Of a DNA stretch of 64,000 nucleotides, positions 1 through 7,790 are shown in pieces. How positions within the stretch are numbered: the stretch's first letter is position 1; each line of letters opens with the position of its first letter. The translations under genes and the position numbers were made by a program. The DNA is taken from assembly GCA_048499805.1 (NCBI GenBank), contig JASNZF010000008.1:1-64000 (forward strand), in the 5' to 3' direction. Source of the DNA: JAWXBA01 sp048499805. Lineage in GTDB: Bacteria; Gemmatimonadota; Gemmatimonadetes; Gemmatimonadales; GWC2-71-9. Under the pieces are notes generated by a model. It did no database searches. It worked only from the letters and a program-made list of their open reading frames with translations, and had not been told where the DNA came from.

Positions 1-920
<920 letters not shown>

Positions 921-987
921 CTTCCGATTGCTTCACCCCATCATCATCCAGGTACCTCGATTGCCAGTCTTGCCGCTAGGGACTGGC

Positions 988-1026
988 GGCTAGGGACTAG
1001 GGAGTTTCTCTTCCCAGTCCCTAGCC
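988..1026 (+). repeat. Hairpin-forming CTAGGGACT repeat in the 23S-5S spacer
   Basis: The 128-nt spacer between 23S and 5S holds several copies of a CTAGGGACT-type unit: direct copies near 976 and 990, and inverted copies near 1015 and 1031. Bases 988-1003 pair with 1012-1026 as a 15-bp stem with one bulged A at 999 and an 8-nt loop. No T-tract follows, so it is more likely an rRNA-processing stem or a small repetitive element than a terminator. Confidence 0.6.
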
Positions 1027-1048
1027 CCTAAACCCTAGCCCCAGGATT

Positions 1049-1166
1049 GGCTGACGACTAGCGCGCAGGGGCCACACCCGTTCCCATTCCGAACACGGCC
1101 GTTAAGCCCTGCAGCGCCGATGGTACTGCCGCTGAGAGGCGGTGGGAGAGTAGGCCGTCGCCAGCC
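1049..1166 (+). rRNA. rrf: 5S ribosomal RNA
   Basis: A 118-nt 5S rRNA. The ends GGCTGACGAC and GTCGCCAGCC are complementary and form helix I. The internal block CCACACCCGTTCCCATTCCG (about 1072-1091), followed by AACACGG and GTTAAGC, is the typical 5S loop B/C sequence. It lies downstream of 23S in the same direction, as in a standard rrn operon. Confidence 0.95.
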
Positions 1167-1175
1167 ACCCCATAG

Positions 1176-1207
1176 AAACCCCGGGTCCTTCATTGGATCC
1201 GGGGTTT
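1176..1207 (+). terminator. Intrinsic terminator of the rRNA operon
   Basis: A 13-bp stem (1176-1188 with 1195-1207, one G-T wobble) and a 6-nt loop. The stem itself supplies the AAACCCC / GGGGTTT arms, so three T residues end it. It begins 9 nt after 5S. Confidence 0.85.
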
Positions 1208-1371
1208 CGTGCGCCTGGGAGTTGGAAGCAAGAAGTGGGGTGGGAGAAGGAAGAGGCGTCTATCCACCGGTGATTGCGCGCACAACCCGACGCCCACTTT
1301 CCACCTACTTTCCCGTGACCCGCCCCCTTTCAAGGGCCTGAATTGGCTGCGACTCGAGATCCGAGAGCCTC

Positions 1372-1974
1372 ATGCGCTCTGTACCCCTGGCCCTTGCACT
1401 GCTTGCCGGCGCCCTAGCCATCCCGGCTCGGAACCTCTCCGCCCAGTCCGCCCAGCCCGCCCCCTCCTCGGGCTGGGCGGTGCAGGTGGGGTTCGGGGCC
1501 TTCACCTCCAAGCTGCCCGGCGCCAGGTACCCCGCCTATCAATTCGGTGTCGGCTGGGGCCAGGTGGTGGGAAGTTTCGTGCTGGTGCGGGGCATGGTGA
1601 CGCGGCTGAAGGGAATCTATGTCGAAGGAGATCTTTCCTGCGTGGATCTGCCGCCGCCGGGGAGTGGATGTCGGCCAGACCCGGAGTACCCGTCATCCGT
1701 CTGGTCGGCGGACGCAGACCTTGTGGTCTCGCTCCCCGAATTGACCATGATCAACGTTGTCGGCGGAGTCGGCGCCGCTACCCCTCACGGTCAATTGGGT
1801 CGCGCCGACCGGTCCGCGCCCGGTGGCATCTCTCCGCTCTGGCGACTCGGACTTGAGTTCGGGAGGCCGGGCAGGGCGGGGGCCTCCGTCCTGCTGTCGC
1901 ACACCTGGTTTCCCACGGGGTACTTCGATGCATCAGGGGTGTCGGTGCTGACCGTGGTCATCCGGGGTAAATAG
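1372..1974 (+). CDS. Secreted beta-barrel-like hypothetical protein
   Basis: A 200-residue protein of unknown function. Residues 1-25 form a signal peptide (Met-Arg, a hydrophobic Leu/Ala core, and a likely signal peptidase I site at LSAQSAQ). The rest alternates short hydrophobic and polar strands with many Gly and Tyr residues and ends in a run of hydrophobic beta residues (VSVLTVVIRG). This resembles a small outer-membrane barrel or surface protein. Two Cys residues near positions 90-100 may form a disulfide. It stands alone between the rRNA terminator and a convergent gene. The N-terminal signal supports the ATG at 1372. No family is recognised. Confidence 0.65.
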   Translation: MRSVPLALALLAGALAIPARNLSAQSAQPAPSSGWAVQVGFGAFTSKLPGARYPAYQFGVGWGQVVGSFVLVRGMVTRLKGIYVEGDLSCVDLPPPGSGCRPDPEYPSSVWSADADLVVSLPELTMINVVGGVGAATPHGQLGRADRSAPGGISPLWRLGLEFGRPGRAGASVLLSHTWFPTGYFDASGVSVLTVVIRGK

Positions 1975-2020
1975 GCACGTGGCGTGGTGACTCTGGAAAG
2001 GGTGTCGTATCTTCTGGTCC

Positions 2021-2075
2021 GCCTGCCCGCCTGCCCGCCTGCCCGCCTGCCCGCCTGTCCGCCTGCCCGCCCGCC
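2021..2075. repeat. Tandem GCCTGCCC octamer array
   Basis: Nearly seven head-to-tail copies of the octamer GCCTGCCC with one GCCTGTCC variant and a truncated last copy. The array lies between two convergent genes and ends directly against the stop codon of the minus-strand gene at 2076. There are no spacers, so it is a simple-sequence repeat and not a CRISPR array. Confidence 0.85.
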
Positions 2076-2423
2076 TTACTTCTCCGACCACACCGCCAGC
2101 TCGTTCCCACCCGGGTCCCTGAAATGGAACCGACGCCCACCCGGAAAGCTGTGCGGGTTGAAGGTCTTGACCCAGGCCGCCTCCACCCGCTTCTGCATGG
2201 CGTCCAGGTCGGCCGCGTAGAGCACCACCAGGGGGGAGCCACCCCCGGCCGTCCCCCTGGCAAACCCGCCGTTCAGCCGGCCATCCGCAAAGCTGGTGTA
2301 GTCCGGCCCATAGTCGGTGAACACCCACCCGAACACCCCGGAATAGAACTTCTTGGTGGCCTCCAGGTCGCTGGAGGTGAACTCGATGTAATCCACTCGA
2401 CGGTCGTGCTCGGATTGGGACAT
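2076..2423 (-). CDS. VOC-family (glyoxalase/bleomycin-resistance fold) protein
   Basis: A 115-residue single-unit VOC protein. The N-terminal strand VDYIEFTSSDLEATKKFYSG is the typical start of the fold (a metal-ligand position, then a helix with the FY pair), followed by GWVFTDYGPDY. The C-terminal half has the usual FHFRDPGGNELAVWSE ending, with Glu as the likely last metal ligand. Small VOC proteins of this type bind diverse small molecules, and the substrate cannot be read from the sequence. It is a solitary gene, convergent with 1372-1974 and followed directly by the octamer repeat. Confidence 0.85.
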   Translation of the reverse strand: MSQSEHDRRVDYIEFTSSDLEATKKFYSGVFGWVFTDYGPDYTSFADGRLNGGFARGTAGGGSPLVVLYAADLDAMQKRVEAAWVKTFNPHSFPGGRRFHFRDPGGNELAVWSEK

Positions 2424-2526
2424 GGCAGGCTACCCCGCATGATGGTGATGGGCTGGAGAGGCATTCGCCAGCGCCCCCGGAACATAGCGACAGCACGGGA
2501 GGCCCGGGCGCCCGCCCCAACGCAAA

Positions 2527-2551
2527 GTGCCGACCCCGAGGGAGTCGGCAC
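2527..2551 (-). terminator. Hairpin terminator downstream of the minus-strand barrel gene
   Basis: GTGCCGAC (2527-2534) pairs with GTCGGCAC (2544-2551). Read on the minus strand, the stem is followed by TTTGCG, a short T-run. It lies 28 nt after the stop codon of the gene at 2579-3127. Confidence 0.55.
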
Positions 2552-2578
2552 CATGCTGAAGCGAGGCTGCCCGCGTGG

Positions 2579-3127
2579 CTACCAGCCGATGCTGATCCCC
2601 GCCATGATCGGCAGGTAGGCGGTCGAGTAACCCTCGTCCTTGAAGCCCATCAGGTATCCGACTTCCGCCCAGAAGGTCGTGTTGCCCGAACCGAGGCTGA
2701 TGCCCACCGCGCCGCGCGCGTAGGGCTTGGTGCTGGAGCCGCCATCTCCACCACCCGGCGGATTGTACTTGTGTTGCTGCAGGCCCAGACCGCCGTAGCC
2801 GTAGACCCGGCTGGAGCTGCCCGAGGACTGGATCCCGAGGTTGGCGCCACCTCCCATCAACGTGGTGGAGCCCTCATCATCGGGGTAGTTGTTCTTGCCG
2901 TAGAAGATGTCGGCAAAGGCGAACAGCCTGCCACTGCTCCCGACATTGGTACCGAGGCCCACGTCGGCGACGAAGCCGGTCTTGGCGCCGTCATCCTTGT
3001 AGTCGCCGGCGGGGACGGTGAGGCCACCGCCGACGTACAGGAATTTGCCGGCCTGGGCCGAGGCGATGGTCGTCCCAGCCACCCCGGTGAGCAGGATGAG
3101 ACCGAGAACCCGAACCGTTCGAAGCAT
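2579..3127 (-). CDS. Secreted outer-membrane beta-barrel-like protein
   Basis: A 182-residue protein with a clear signal peptide (MLRTVRVLGLILLTGVAG, cleaved after ASAQA). It continues with Gly/Tyr-rich alternating strands such as FLYVGGGLTVPAGDY and FAFADIFYGKNN, and ends PIMAGISIGW with a terminal aromatic residue, as in outer-membrane barrels. The frame is open to 3235, but the ATG at 3127 is chosen because AGGAGGG lies about 7 nt upstream and the signal peptide begins exactly there. It is divergent from era across a 212-nt spacer. It resembles the OmpW/opacity-type small barrels in general shape only. Confidence 0.7.
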   Translation of the reverse strand: MLRTVRVLGLILLTGVAGTTIASAQAGKFLYVGGGLTVPAGDYKDDGAKTGFVADVGLGTNVGSSGRLFAFADIFYGKNNYPDDEGSTTLMGGGANLGIQSSGSSSRVYGYGGLGLQQHKYNPPGGGDGGSSTKPYARGAVGISLGSGNTTFWAEVGYLMGFKDEGYSTAYLPIMAGISIGW

Positions 3128-3327
3128 GCGCCACCCTCCTTGCGTTGCACCTTGCGGCGGTTGCCCGAGGGGCAGGGTGCCCCCGGGGTCGTGCGGTGCC
3201 GATGCTGCCGGCGCCGGTTCCACTGCGGTTGCCACGTTGACTCAATATTGGATTGCCGGAGGCGGAGCGCCAGAGGCGAATCCCGATTCCCTGAGTCGGA
3301 GAAGGTGCCGGTTGCCACCCACCCCCT

Positions 3328-3333
3328 TACCCT
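3328..3333 (+). promoter_or_regulatory. Candidate -10 box (TACCCT) for a leaderless era transcript
   Basis: TACCCT lies 6 nt before the era ATG, matching TANNNT at the spacing seen for leaderless mRNAs. No good -35 box is visible. No Shine-Dalgarno sequence precedes era, which fits leaderless initiation. Confidence 0.35.
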
Positions 3334-3339
3334 TCTGTC

Positions 3340-4209
3340 ATGACGACCCGATGCGGCATCGTGGCGCTGGCCGGCCGACCCAACGTGGGCAAGTCCTCGC
3401 TCCTCAACGCCCTGGTCGGCGAGCACATCGCCATCGTGAGCCCCAAGGCCCAGGCCACCAGGCTGCCGGTCGTGGGGCTCCGGACCGAGGGCGACGTCCA
3501 GATGATCTTCCACGACCTCCCCGGCCTCCTGTACCCGGAGTACCTGCTCCAGGAGCGAATGCGGGGACTGGCCGTCGAGGGCGTCAAGCGGGCGGACCTG
3601 GTGCTCCACCTGCATCCGGCCACCGAGGCGCCTGCGCCCGCGCTGGAGGAAGTGGCCGGCTTGGATACCCCGATCCGTGCTCCCATCCTGGTCGTCTACA
3701 CCAAGGCCGACCTCCTCAACCCCGAAGCCGCCGACCGGCTCCGGGCTGGTGGGGCGCTCCTGGTGTCGGCGGAGCAGGGGACCGGGATGGACCGCTTGCT
3801 GGCTGAGATCGGGGCCCGGCTGCCGGAGGCGGCGTTCGCCCACCCGGCCGACGACCTGGGCACCCAGCCGATGCGGTTCTTCGTGGTCGAGTACCTCCGG
3901 GAGGCGGCGTTCGCCCACCTCGAGGACGAGCTCCCCTACAGCTTCACCGCGGAGGTCGAGGAGTTCCGGGAGGACGATACGCCCGTGTACATTCACGCCA
4001 CGCTGTTCGTCGAGCGGGAATCCCAGAAGGGCATGCTGATCGGCCAGGGGGGGCGGACCATCAAGGCGATCGGGCAGCACGCCCGGGGACGCCTCGAGGC
4101 GCTCCTGGGACGGCAGGTGTTCCTGGAAACCTGGGTCAAGGTCCTGCCCAAGTGGCGCCGGAATCCGGCCCACCTGGCTCGTTTTGGGTTCGCGGAGGAG
4201 GACGCATGA
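3340..4209 (+). CDS. era: GTPase Era
   Basis: Era is a GTPase that binds the 3' end of 16S rRNA and assists 30S maturation. The 289-residue protein has the G1 loop GRPNVGKSS (about residues 11-19), the switch segment SPKAQATR, a G3 motif DLPG, a G4-like TKAD, and a C-terminal KH RNA-binding domain with GMLIGQGGRTIKAIG (about residues 232-246). G3 is normally DTPG and G4 NKxD, so both nucleotide-binding motifs deviate by one residue. The length is close to the usual 300. The stop codon overlaps the next start (ATGA), making it the first gene of a coupled run through 7674. Confidence 0.93.
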   Translation: MTTRCGIVALAGRPNVGKSSLLNALVGEHIAIVSPKAQATRLPVVGLRTEGDVQMIFHDLPGLLYPEYLLQERMRGLAVEGVKRADLVLHLHPATEAPAPALEEVAGLDTPIRAPILVVYTKADLLNPEAADRLRAGGALLVSAEQGTGMDRLLAEIGARLPEAAFAHPADDLGTQPMRFFVVEYLREAAFAHLEDELPYSFTAEVEEFREDDTPVYIHATLFVERESQKGMLIGQGGRTIKAIGQHARGRLEALLGRQVFLETWVKVLPKWRRNPAHLARFGFAEEDA

Positions 4210-4373
4210 GTCTCGCGCCGGAGCTGTTGGAGATCCTGGTCTGCCCCAAGTGCAAGGGCGACCTCGAGTATCGTGAGGATCCGGAGTCGCTGGTGTGCCA
4301 TGCCTGCCGCCTGGTCTACCGGGTGGAGGACGACATCCCCGTCATGCTCGTGGACGAGGCCCAGCCCCTGTGA
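4206..4373 (+). CDS. Trm112/YcaR-like zinc protein
   Basis: A 55-residue protein of the Trm112/UPF0434 family. It has two Cys pairs, CPKC near residue 13 and CHAC near residue 33, followed by the characteristic RLVYRVEDDIPVMLVDEA ending. Family members are small zinc-binding proteins; eukaryotic Trm112 activates methyltransferases, and the bacterial role is unclear. The start overlaps the era stop by 4 nt, and the stop overlaps the next start (GTGA), so it is translationally coupled on both sides. Confidence 0.88.
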   Translation: MSLAPELLEILVCPKCKGDLEYREDPESLVCHACRLVYRVEDDIPVMLVDEAQPL

Positions 4374-6049
4374 GTGACGAACTGATTGCCTCGGCCGGCG
4401 CCGAAGCGCGCCGACTGGAACACACCTTCATCGGAACCGAGCACCTCCTCCTGGCCCTCCTCAAGGCAGGGGATCCCACCATCCTGGGCGTGCTCGCCGA
4501 GGCCGGCATTCCCGTGGCCGACGCCGAGGCTCGGCTGGAGCACGGGCGCCGGGGCCGTCGGCCCCCCGTGCGCGGAGCGACGGAGGGTGAGCCGGGACTC
4601 ACGTCCCATGCCCGACGGGCTCTCGAAGCAGCTGCCGGCGATCCGGCCAAACTCGTCGAGACGATGCGCGCCGACCGGGGCAGCATCCTCTCCCGGCTGG
4701 TGGACAAGGGCAAGCCGAGCGAGCCCGCCGCGCCCCCGGCCGACGAACCGCCTGCGGCCGGTGATGCCGAGCCCCGCCCCCCTGTGGCCAAGCGGGAGCG
4801 CCCCCCGAAGCGGGAGCGGCCCCCAAAGCCGCCCAAGGAAGCTCGGGAACCGCGCCCGCCCCGCGAGCCGCGGCCCCCGAAGGGCCAGGGTCGGGAGGAG
4901 CGGCGCGCGACACCGACGAGCCGTCCCCCCGAGACGCCAGAGTTCGACGAAGGCGACGAGCCGTTCGTGCCCCGGCTCGCGGTCCAGCCCCGGAAGCGGT
5001 TCCGGCTCCCCTGGCGGGCGCTGCTGCTGCTCCTTGTTCCCGCCACGATCTGGCTCAACCTGAGCGGCGCGGGGGTCTTGCCGCTGTTCATCGTGGCGTG
5101 CCTGGGCGTGCTGCCGCTGGCCAGCTACATGGGCGAGGCGACAGAGCACCTCGCCGCCCGGACCGGGCCGACCTTCGGCGGCTTGCTCAACGCCACCTTC
5201 GGGAATGCCGCCGAGTTGATCATCGCCATCGTGGCCCTCCGCGCCGGCATGGTGGAACTGGTGAAGGCATCGATCACCGGATCGATCCTTGGCAACCTGC
5301 TCCTGATCCTCGGGCTGTCGCTGCTGGCCGGGGGGATGAACCGCCCGGTCCTGCGATTCAACCGCACCTCGGCCGGCATGAGCTCGGCAATGCTGGCGCT
5401 CGCCGTGGTGGGCCTGGTCTTTCCCGCGTTGCTCCATCAGGTCCACCCGCGACCGGAGGAGCTGAACGCCTTCCGGATGTCGGAAGCGGCAGCGGTGATC
5501 CTGGGGATCACCTACCTCGGCTCCCTGGTCTTCTCGCTCAAGACCCACAAGAAGCTCTTCGATGGCGAGCACCTCCCGCCTCCGGGCGGGACGTGGGGGG
5601 TGGGGAAGGCCGTGGTCATCCTCGCCCTGGCGACGCTCGGCGTGGTCGTCCAGTCGGAGATCCTGGTCCATGCCGTGGAGGGGGTCACCTCTACCCTTGG
5701 CTGGTCCGAGCTGTTCCTGGGCCTCATCATCATCCCCATCATCGGCAATGCGGCGGAGCACTCGACCGCGATCCTGGTGGCGCGGAAGGGGCACACCGAC
5801 CTGTCGCTCCAGATTGCCCTCGGGTCGAGCACGCAGATTGCACTGCTGGTGGCGCCGCTGCTGGTCGGGGTGGGATTGCTGGTGGGCCAGCCGATGGACC
5901 TGGTCTTCCAGCCGCTGGAGGTGATCGCCCTGGCGATGGCGACGATCGTGACGGCGATCATCACCCTCGACGGCGAGTCCCACTGGTTCGAGGGGATGCA
6001 GCTGGTGGCCGTCTATGGCCTCCTCGCCGCCGCGGCGTGGTTCATTTGA
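4370..6049 (+). CDS. Clp_N domain - Ca2+/H+ antiporter (CAX) fusion protein
   Basis: A 559-residue fusion. Residues 1-60 form a Clp N-domain repeat (AGAEARRLEHTFIGTEHLLL, then ALLKAGDPTILGVLAEAGI), very like the ClpC N-domain encoded at 13987. Residues 75-120 (TSHARRALEAAA onward) look like a shortened second repeat without its GTEH. Residues 125-205 are a Pro/Arg/Lys-rich linker with PPK/EPRPP repeats. From residue 215 there are about ten membrane segments with both CAX signatures, GEATEHLAARTGPTFGGLLN...GNAAELI and GNAAEHSTAILVARKGHTDL, so it should exchange Ca2+ (or another cation) for protons at the inner membrane. The GTG at 4370 is chosen because it overlaps the preceding stop. Ordinary CAX proteins of 350-400 residues lack the cytosolic Clp_N part. 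Confidence 0.88.
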   Translation: MSDELIASAGAEARRLEHTFIGTEHLLLALLKAGDPTILGVLAEAGIPVADAEARLEHGRRGRRPPVRGATEGEPGLTSHARRALEAAAGDPAKLVETMRADRGSILSRLVDKGKPSEPAAPPADEPPAAGDAEPRPPVAKRERPPKRERPPKPPKEAREPRPPREPRPPKGQGREERRATPTSRPPETPEFDEGDEPFVPRLAVQPRKRFRLPWRALLLLLVPATIWLNLSGAGVLPLFIVACLGVLPLASYMGEATEHLAARTGPTFGGLLNATFGNAAELIIAIVALRAGMVELVKASITGSILGNLLLILGLSLLAGGMNRPVLRFNRTSAGMSSAMLALAVVGLVFPALLHQVHPRPEELNAFRMSEAAAVILGITYLGSLVFSLKTHKKLFDGEHLPPPGGTWGVGKAVVILALATLGVVVQSEILVHAVEGVTSTLGWSELFLGLIIIPIIGNAAEHSTAILVARKGHTDLSLQIALGSSTQIALLVAPLLVGVGLLVGQPMDLVFQPLEVIALAMATIVTAIITLDGESHWFEGMQLVAVYGLLAAAAWFI

Positions 6050-6106
6050 CTTGGCAGTTGAGGTGCCGTAAGTTCTGCGAGGATAAACTCTTACGAGAGG
6101 ACACGG

Positions 6107-7099
6107 GTGCGCACACGCCCGACCATTCTCTACTACGGGCCGGTCGGGCAGCCAGCACCTGATCTCGTGCTGGAGTGGGCCGAGGCTCGGCAGTTCCCGT
6201 TGCAGATGCTGGATGATGCCGCCGAGGTGGAGGCAATCATCCTGCGCGGGCATCCGTGCCTGTTGTTCCTGAGCGCCGAGGACGCCGGCCCCCACGCACA
6301 CCGTCTGGTCCAGGAACTCAAGGGCGATCCGTTCACGGCGATCGTTCCGGTGCTGGTCTTCATGGGCCCGCACGACCCGGCGCAGATCACCCGGTGGTTC
6401 GCGGCCGGGGCCGACGAGATCCTCAGCAGCGTCTTCCCGCGCGCCGAGCAGCGGGCCCGGCTGGACTCGATGCTGCTCCGCACCCAGCGGGACGTGGGGG
6501 TTCATCCCTCGACCCGGATGCCCGGCACGACGGAGATCGAGCGCGAGATCCGCCGCCGGATCGACTCGGGGCTCGACTTTGCCGTCTGCTACGCCGACCT
6601 GGACCACTTCAAGGAGTTCAACGATCGCTACTCGTATTATGACGGCGATCGGGTCATCTTCATCCTCTCCCGGATCCTCCACGATGTGGTGAAGGGACTG
6701 CTCGGCTCGAACGGGTTCGTGGGGCACATCGGGGGCGATGACTTCATCTTCATGGTGCCGGCCTCGGAGATCGCCCCGGTCTGCACCGAGATCCTGGAGA
6801 TCTTCGACACCCTGATCCCCCTGCAGTACAACGAGCAGGACAGCCGGGCCGGCTATTTCTTCGGCAAGGACCGCCGTGGCCAACTGCACCGGGTGCCGCT
6901 GATGACGCTGTCGATCGGGATCGTGACCAACCGGAACCGGACCTTCGCCCACCCGGCCGAGGTCAGTGAGCTTGCCACCGAGATGAAAAGCTATGCCAAG
7001 ACCCTGCCGGGGTCGGTCTACGTGGTGGACCGGCGCCTGAACCGCGAGAATGACGAACGGGTCGGGCTCGGCGGCAGGCCAGGAGGAGGTCGGCTGTGA
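6107..7099 (+). CDS. Response-regulator-like protein with degenerate GGDEF domain
   Basis: A 330-residue two-domain protein. Residues 1-125 have a CheY-like alternation (TILYYGPVGQ at the start, PVLVFMGPHDPAQITRWFAAGADEILS in the second half), but the strand-3 Asp expected for phosphorylation is replaced in LLFLSAED. Residues 150-310 form a GGDEF domain with DLDHFKEFNDRY, GDRVIFILSRIL and the signature written IGGDDF, Asp in place of Glu. Diguanylate cyclases make c-di-GMP, but whether GGDDF is active cannot be decided here. The GTG at 6107 has GAGAGGA upstream. The stop overlaps the next gene by 4 nt (GTGA). An inactive signalling or c-di-GMP-sensing role is possible. Confidence 0.8.
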   Translation: MRTRPTILYYGPVGQPAPDLVLEWAEARQFPLQMLDDAAEVEAIILRGHPCLLFLSAEDAGPHAHRLVQELKGDPFTAIVPVLVFMGPHDPAQITRWFAAGADEILSSVFPRAEQRARLDSMLLRTQRDVGVHPSTRMPGTTEIEREIRRRIDSGLDFAVCYADLDHFKEFNDRYSYYDGDRVIFILSRILHDVVKGLLGSNGFVGHIGGDDFIFMVPASEIAPVCTEILEIFDTLIPLQYNEQDSRAGYFFGKDRRGQLHRVPLMTLSIGIVTNRNRTFAHPAEVSELATEMKSYAKTLPGSVYVVDRRLNRENDERVGLGGRPGGGRL

Positions 7100-7674
7100 A
7101 CGTCACGTGCACGGGGTGCAGCACGATCTTCCGGGTCGATCCGGCCAAGGTGCCAGCCGGCGGAGTCCGGGCGCGCTGCTCGGTTTGCGGTGGGGTCTTC
7201 GCGGTGCCCGATCCGGCGGGCGGACTCCCCCCGGCGCCGGTCCCCGACCGTCGGGCCACCCCGGTGGCGCATGCGGCCCCTCCGGTGGCCCCGCGGGCGA
7301 CGCCACCCCCGCCTCCGGCTCCGGCGGTAGCGCCGGCGGCACCCCCCCCCCAGCCGAGTCCGGCCGCCTCCCCACCGCCACCGGCCCCAGCGCCGCCGGT
7401 TCGGCGGGCGGTGAATCCGTTCCTCTCCCAGGATCCGCACGCCAAGGCGCGCCGGCTGGCCCGGGCGCTGGTCTCCGACATCGTCGTCTACCACCCCGAG
7501 AAGCGGCGCGACGGCCTCCGCGACGGCACCCTCAAGCTGTTGTTCGAGGAGGAGATCCTGAAGAGCTGGGAGGAATACACTGAGCAGGTCGGGATTGACC
7601 TGGCCAAGTCCACCCCGTTCTTCCACGACGCCCTGAACGAGATCCTCGCCGACGGGCAGCCGATCTTTCCCTGA
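7096..7674 (+). CDS. MJ0042-type zinc-ribbon protein with conserved C-terminal domain
   Basis: A 192-residue protein. Residues 1-40 carry a zinc ribbon of the MJ0042 type (CTGC near residue 5, CSVC near residue 29, ending GVFAVPD). Residues 45-105 are a low-complexity Pro/Ala linker. Residues 108-192 form a charged helical domain (PFLSQDPHAKARRLARALVS ... YHPEKRRDGLRDGTLKLLFE). This layout is widespread in Gemmatimonadota and Myxococcota as a protein of unknown function. The GTG at 7096 has an excellent AGGAGGAGG site at 7081-7089 and overlaps the preceding stop, pairing it with the GGDEF-like gene. Confidence 0.75.
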   Translation: MNVTCTGCSTIFRVDPAKVPAGGVRARCSVCGGVFAVPDPAGGLPPAPVPDRRATPVAHAAPPVAPRATPPPPPAPAVAPAAPPPQPSPAASPPPPAPAPPVRRAVNPFLSQDPHAKARRLARALVSDIVVYHPEKRRDGLRDGTLKLLFEEEILKSWEEYTEQVGIDLAKSTPFFHDALNEILADGQPIFP

Positions 7675-7680
7675 GCGGTC

Positions 7681-7708
7681 GCGGGCGCTCCCTTCCCACC
7701 GCGCCCGC
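7681..7708 (+). terminator. GC-rich hairpin after the zinc-ribbon gene
   Basis: GCGGGCGC (7681-7688) pairs perfectly with GCGCCCGC (7701-7708), followed by CATTATATT. It begins 6 nt after the stop at 7674 and probably closes the era-to-zinc-ribbon unit. Confidence 0.5.
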
Positions 7709-7711
7709 CAT

Positions 7712-7764
7712 TATATTGCAATGGTCTTGAGCCGTCCTTCCGCCCCGGGCGGACGGGCGGCTCA
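7712..7764 (+). promoter_or_regulatory. Candidate prfB promoter -10 and structured leader
   Basis: TATATT at 7712-7717 is the best -10 candidate for the long block that begins with prfB; no clear -35 is seen. The leader then folds into a stem of TGAGCCG (7728-7734) with CGGCTCA (7758-7764), or alternatively CCGTCC (7732-7737) with GGACGG (7751-7756). Mutually exclusive stems can mark attenuation, but no T-tract follows. Confidence 0.35.
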
Positions 7765-7790
7765 CTTGTTCCTGCCAGGGGGATGTCCTC

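Noticed and set aside
1021..1043. Telomere-like CCCTAAACCCTAG in the rRNA spacer
   Set aside because: Only a partial double unit, explained by the local CTAGGG repeat family; nothing suggests a linear chromosome end.
2021..2075. Possible CRISPR array
   Set aside because: Repeats are 8 bp and directly adjacent, with no spacers and no cas genes nearby.
4316..6952. 878-codon minus-strand frame opposite the CAX fusion and GGDEF-like gene
   Set aside because: Composition is that of a reverse-complement shadow, and it spans the clear boundary between two plus-strand genes.
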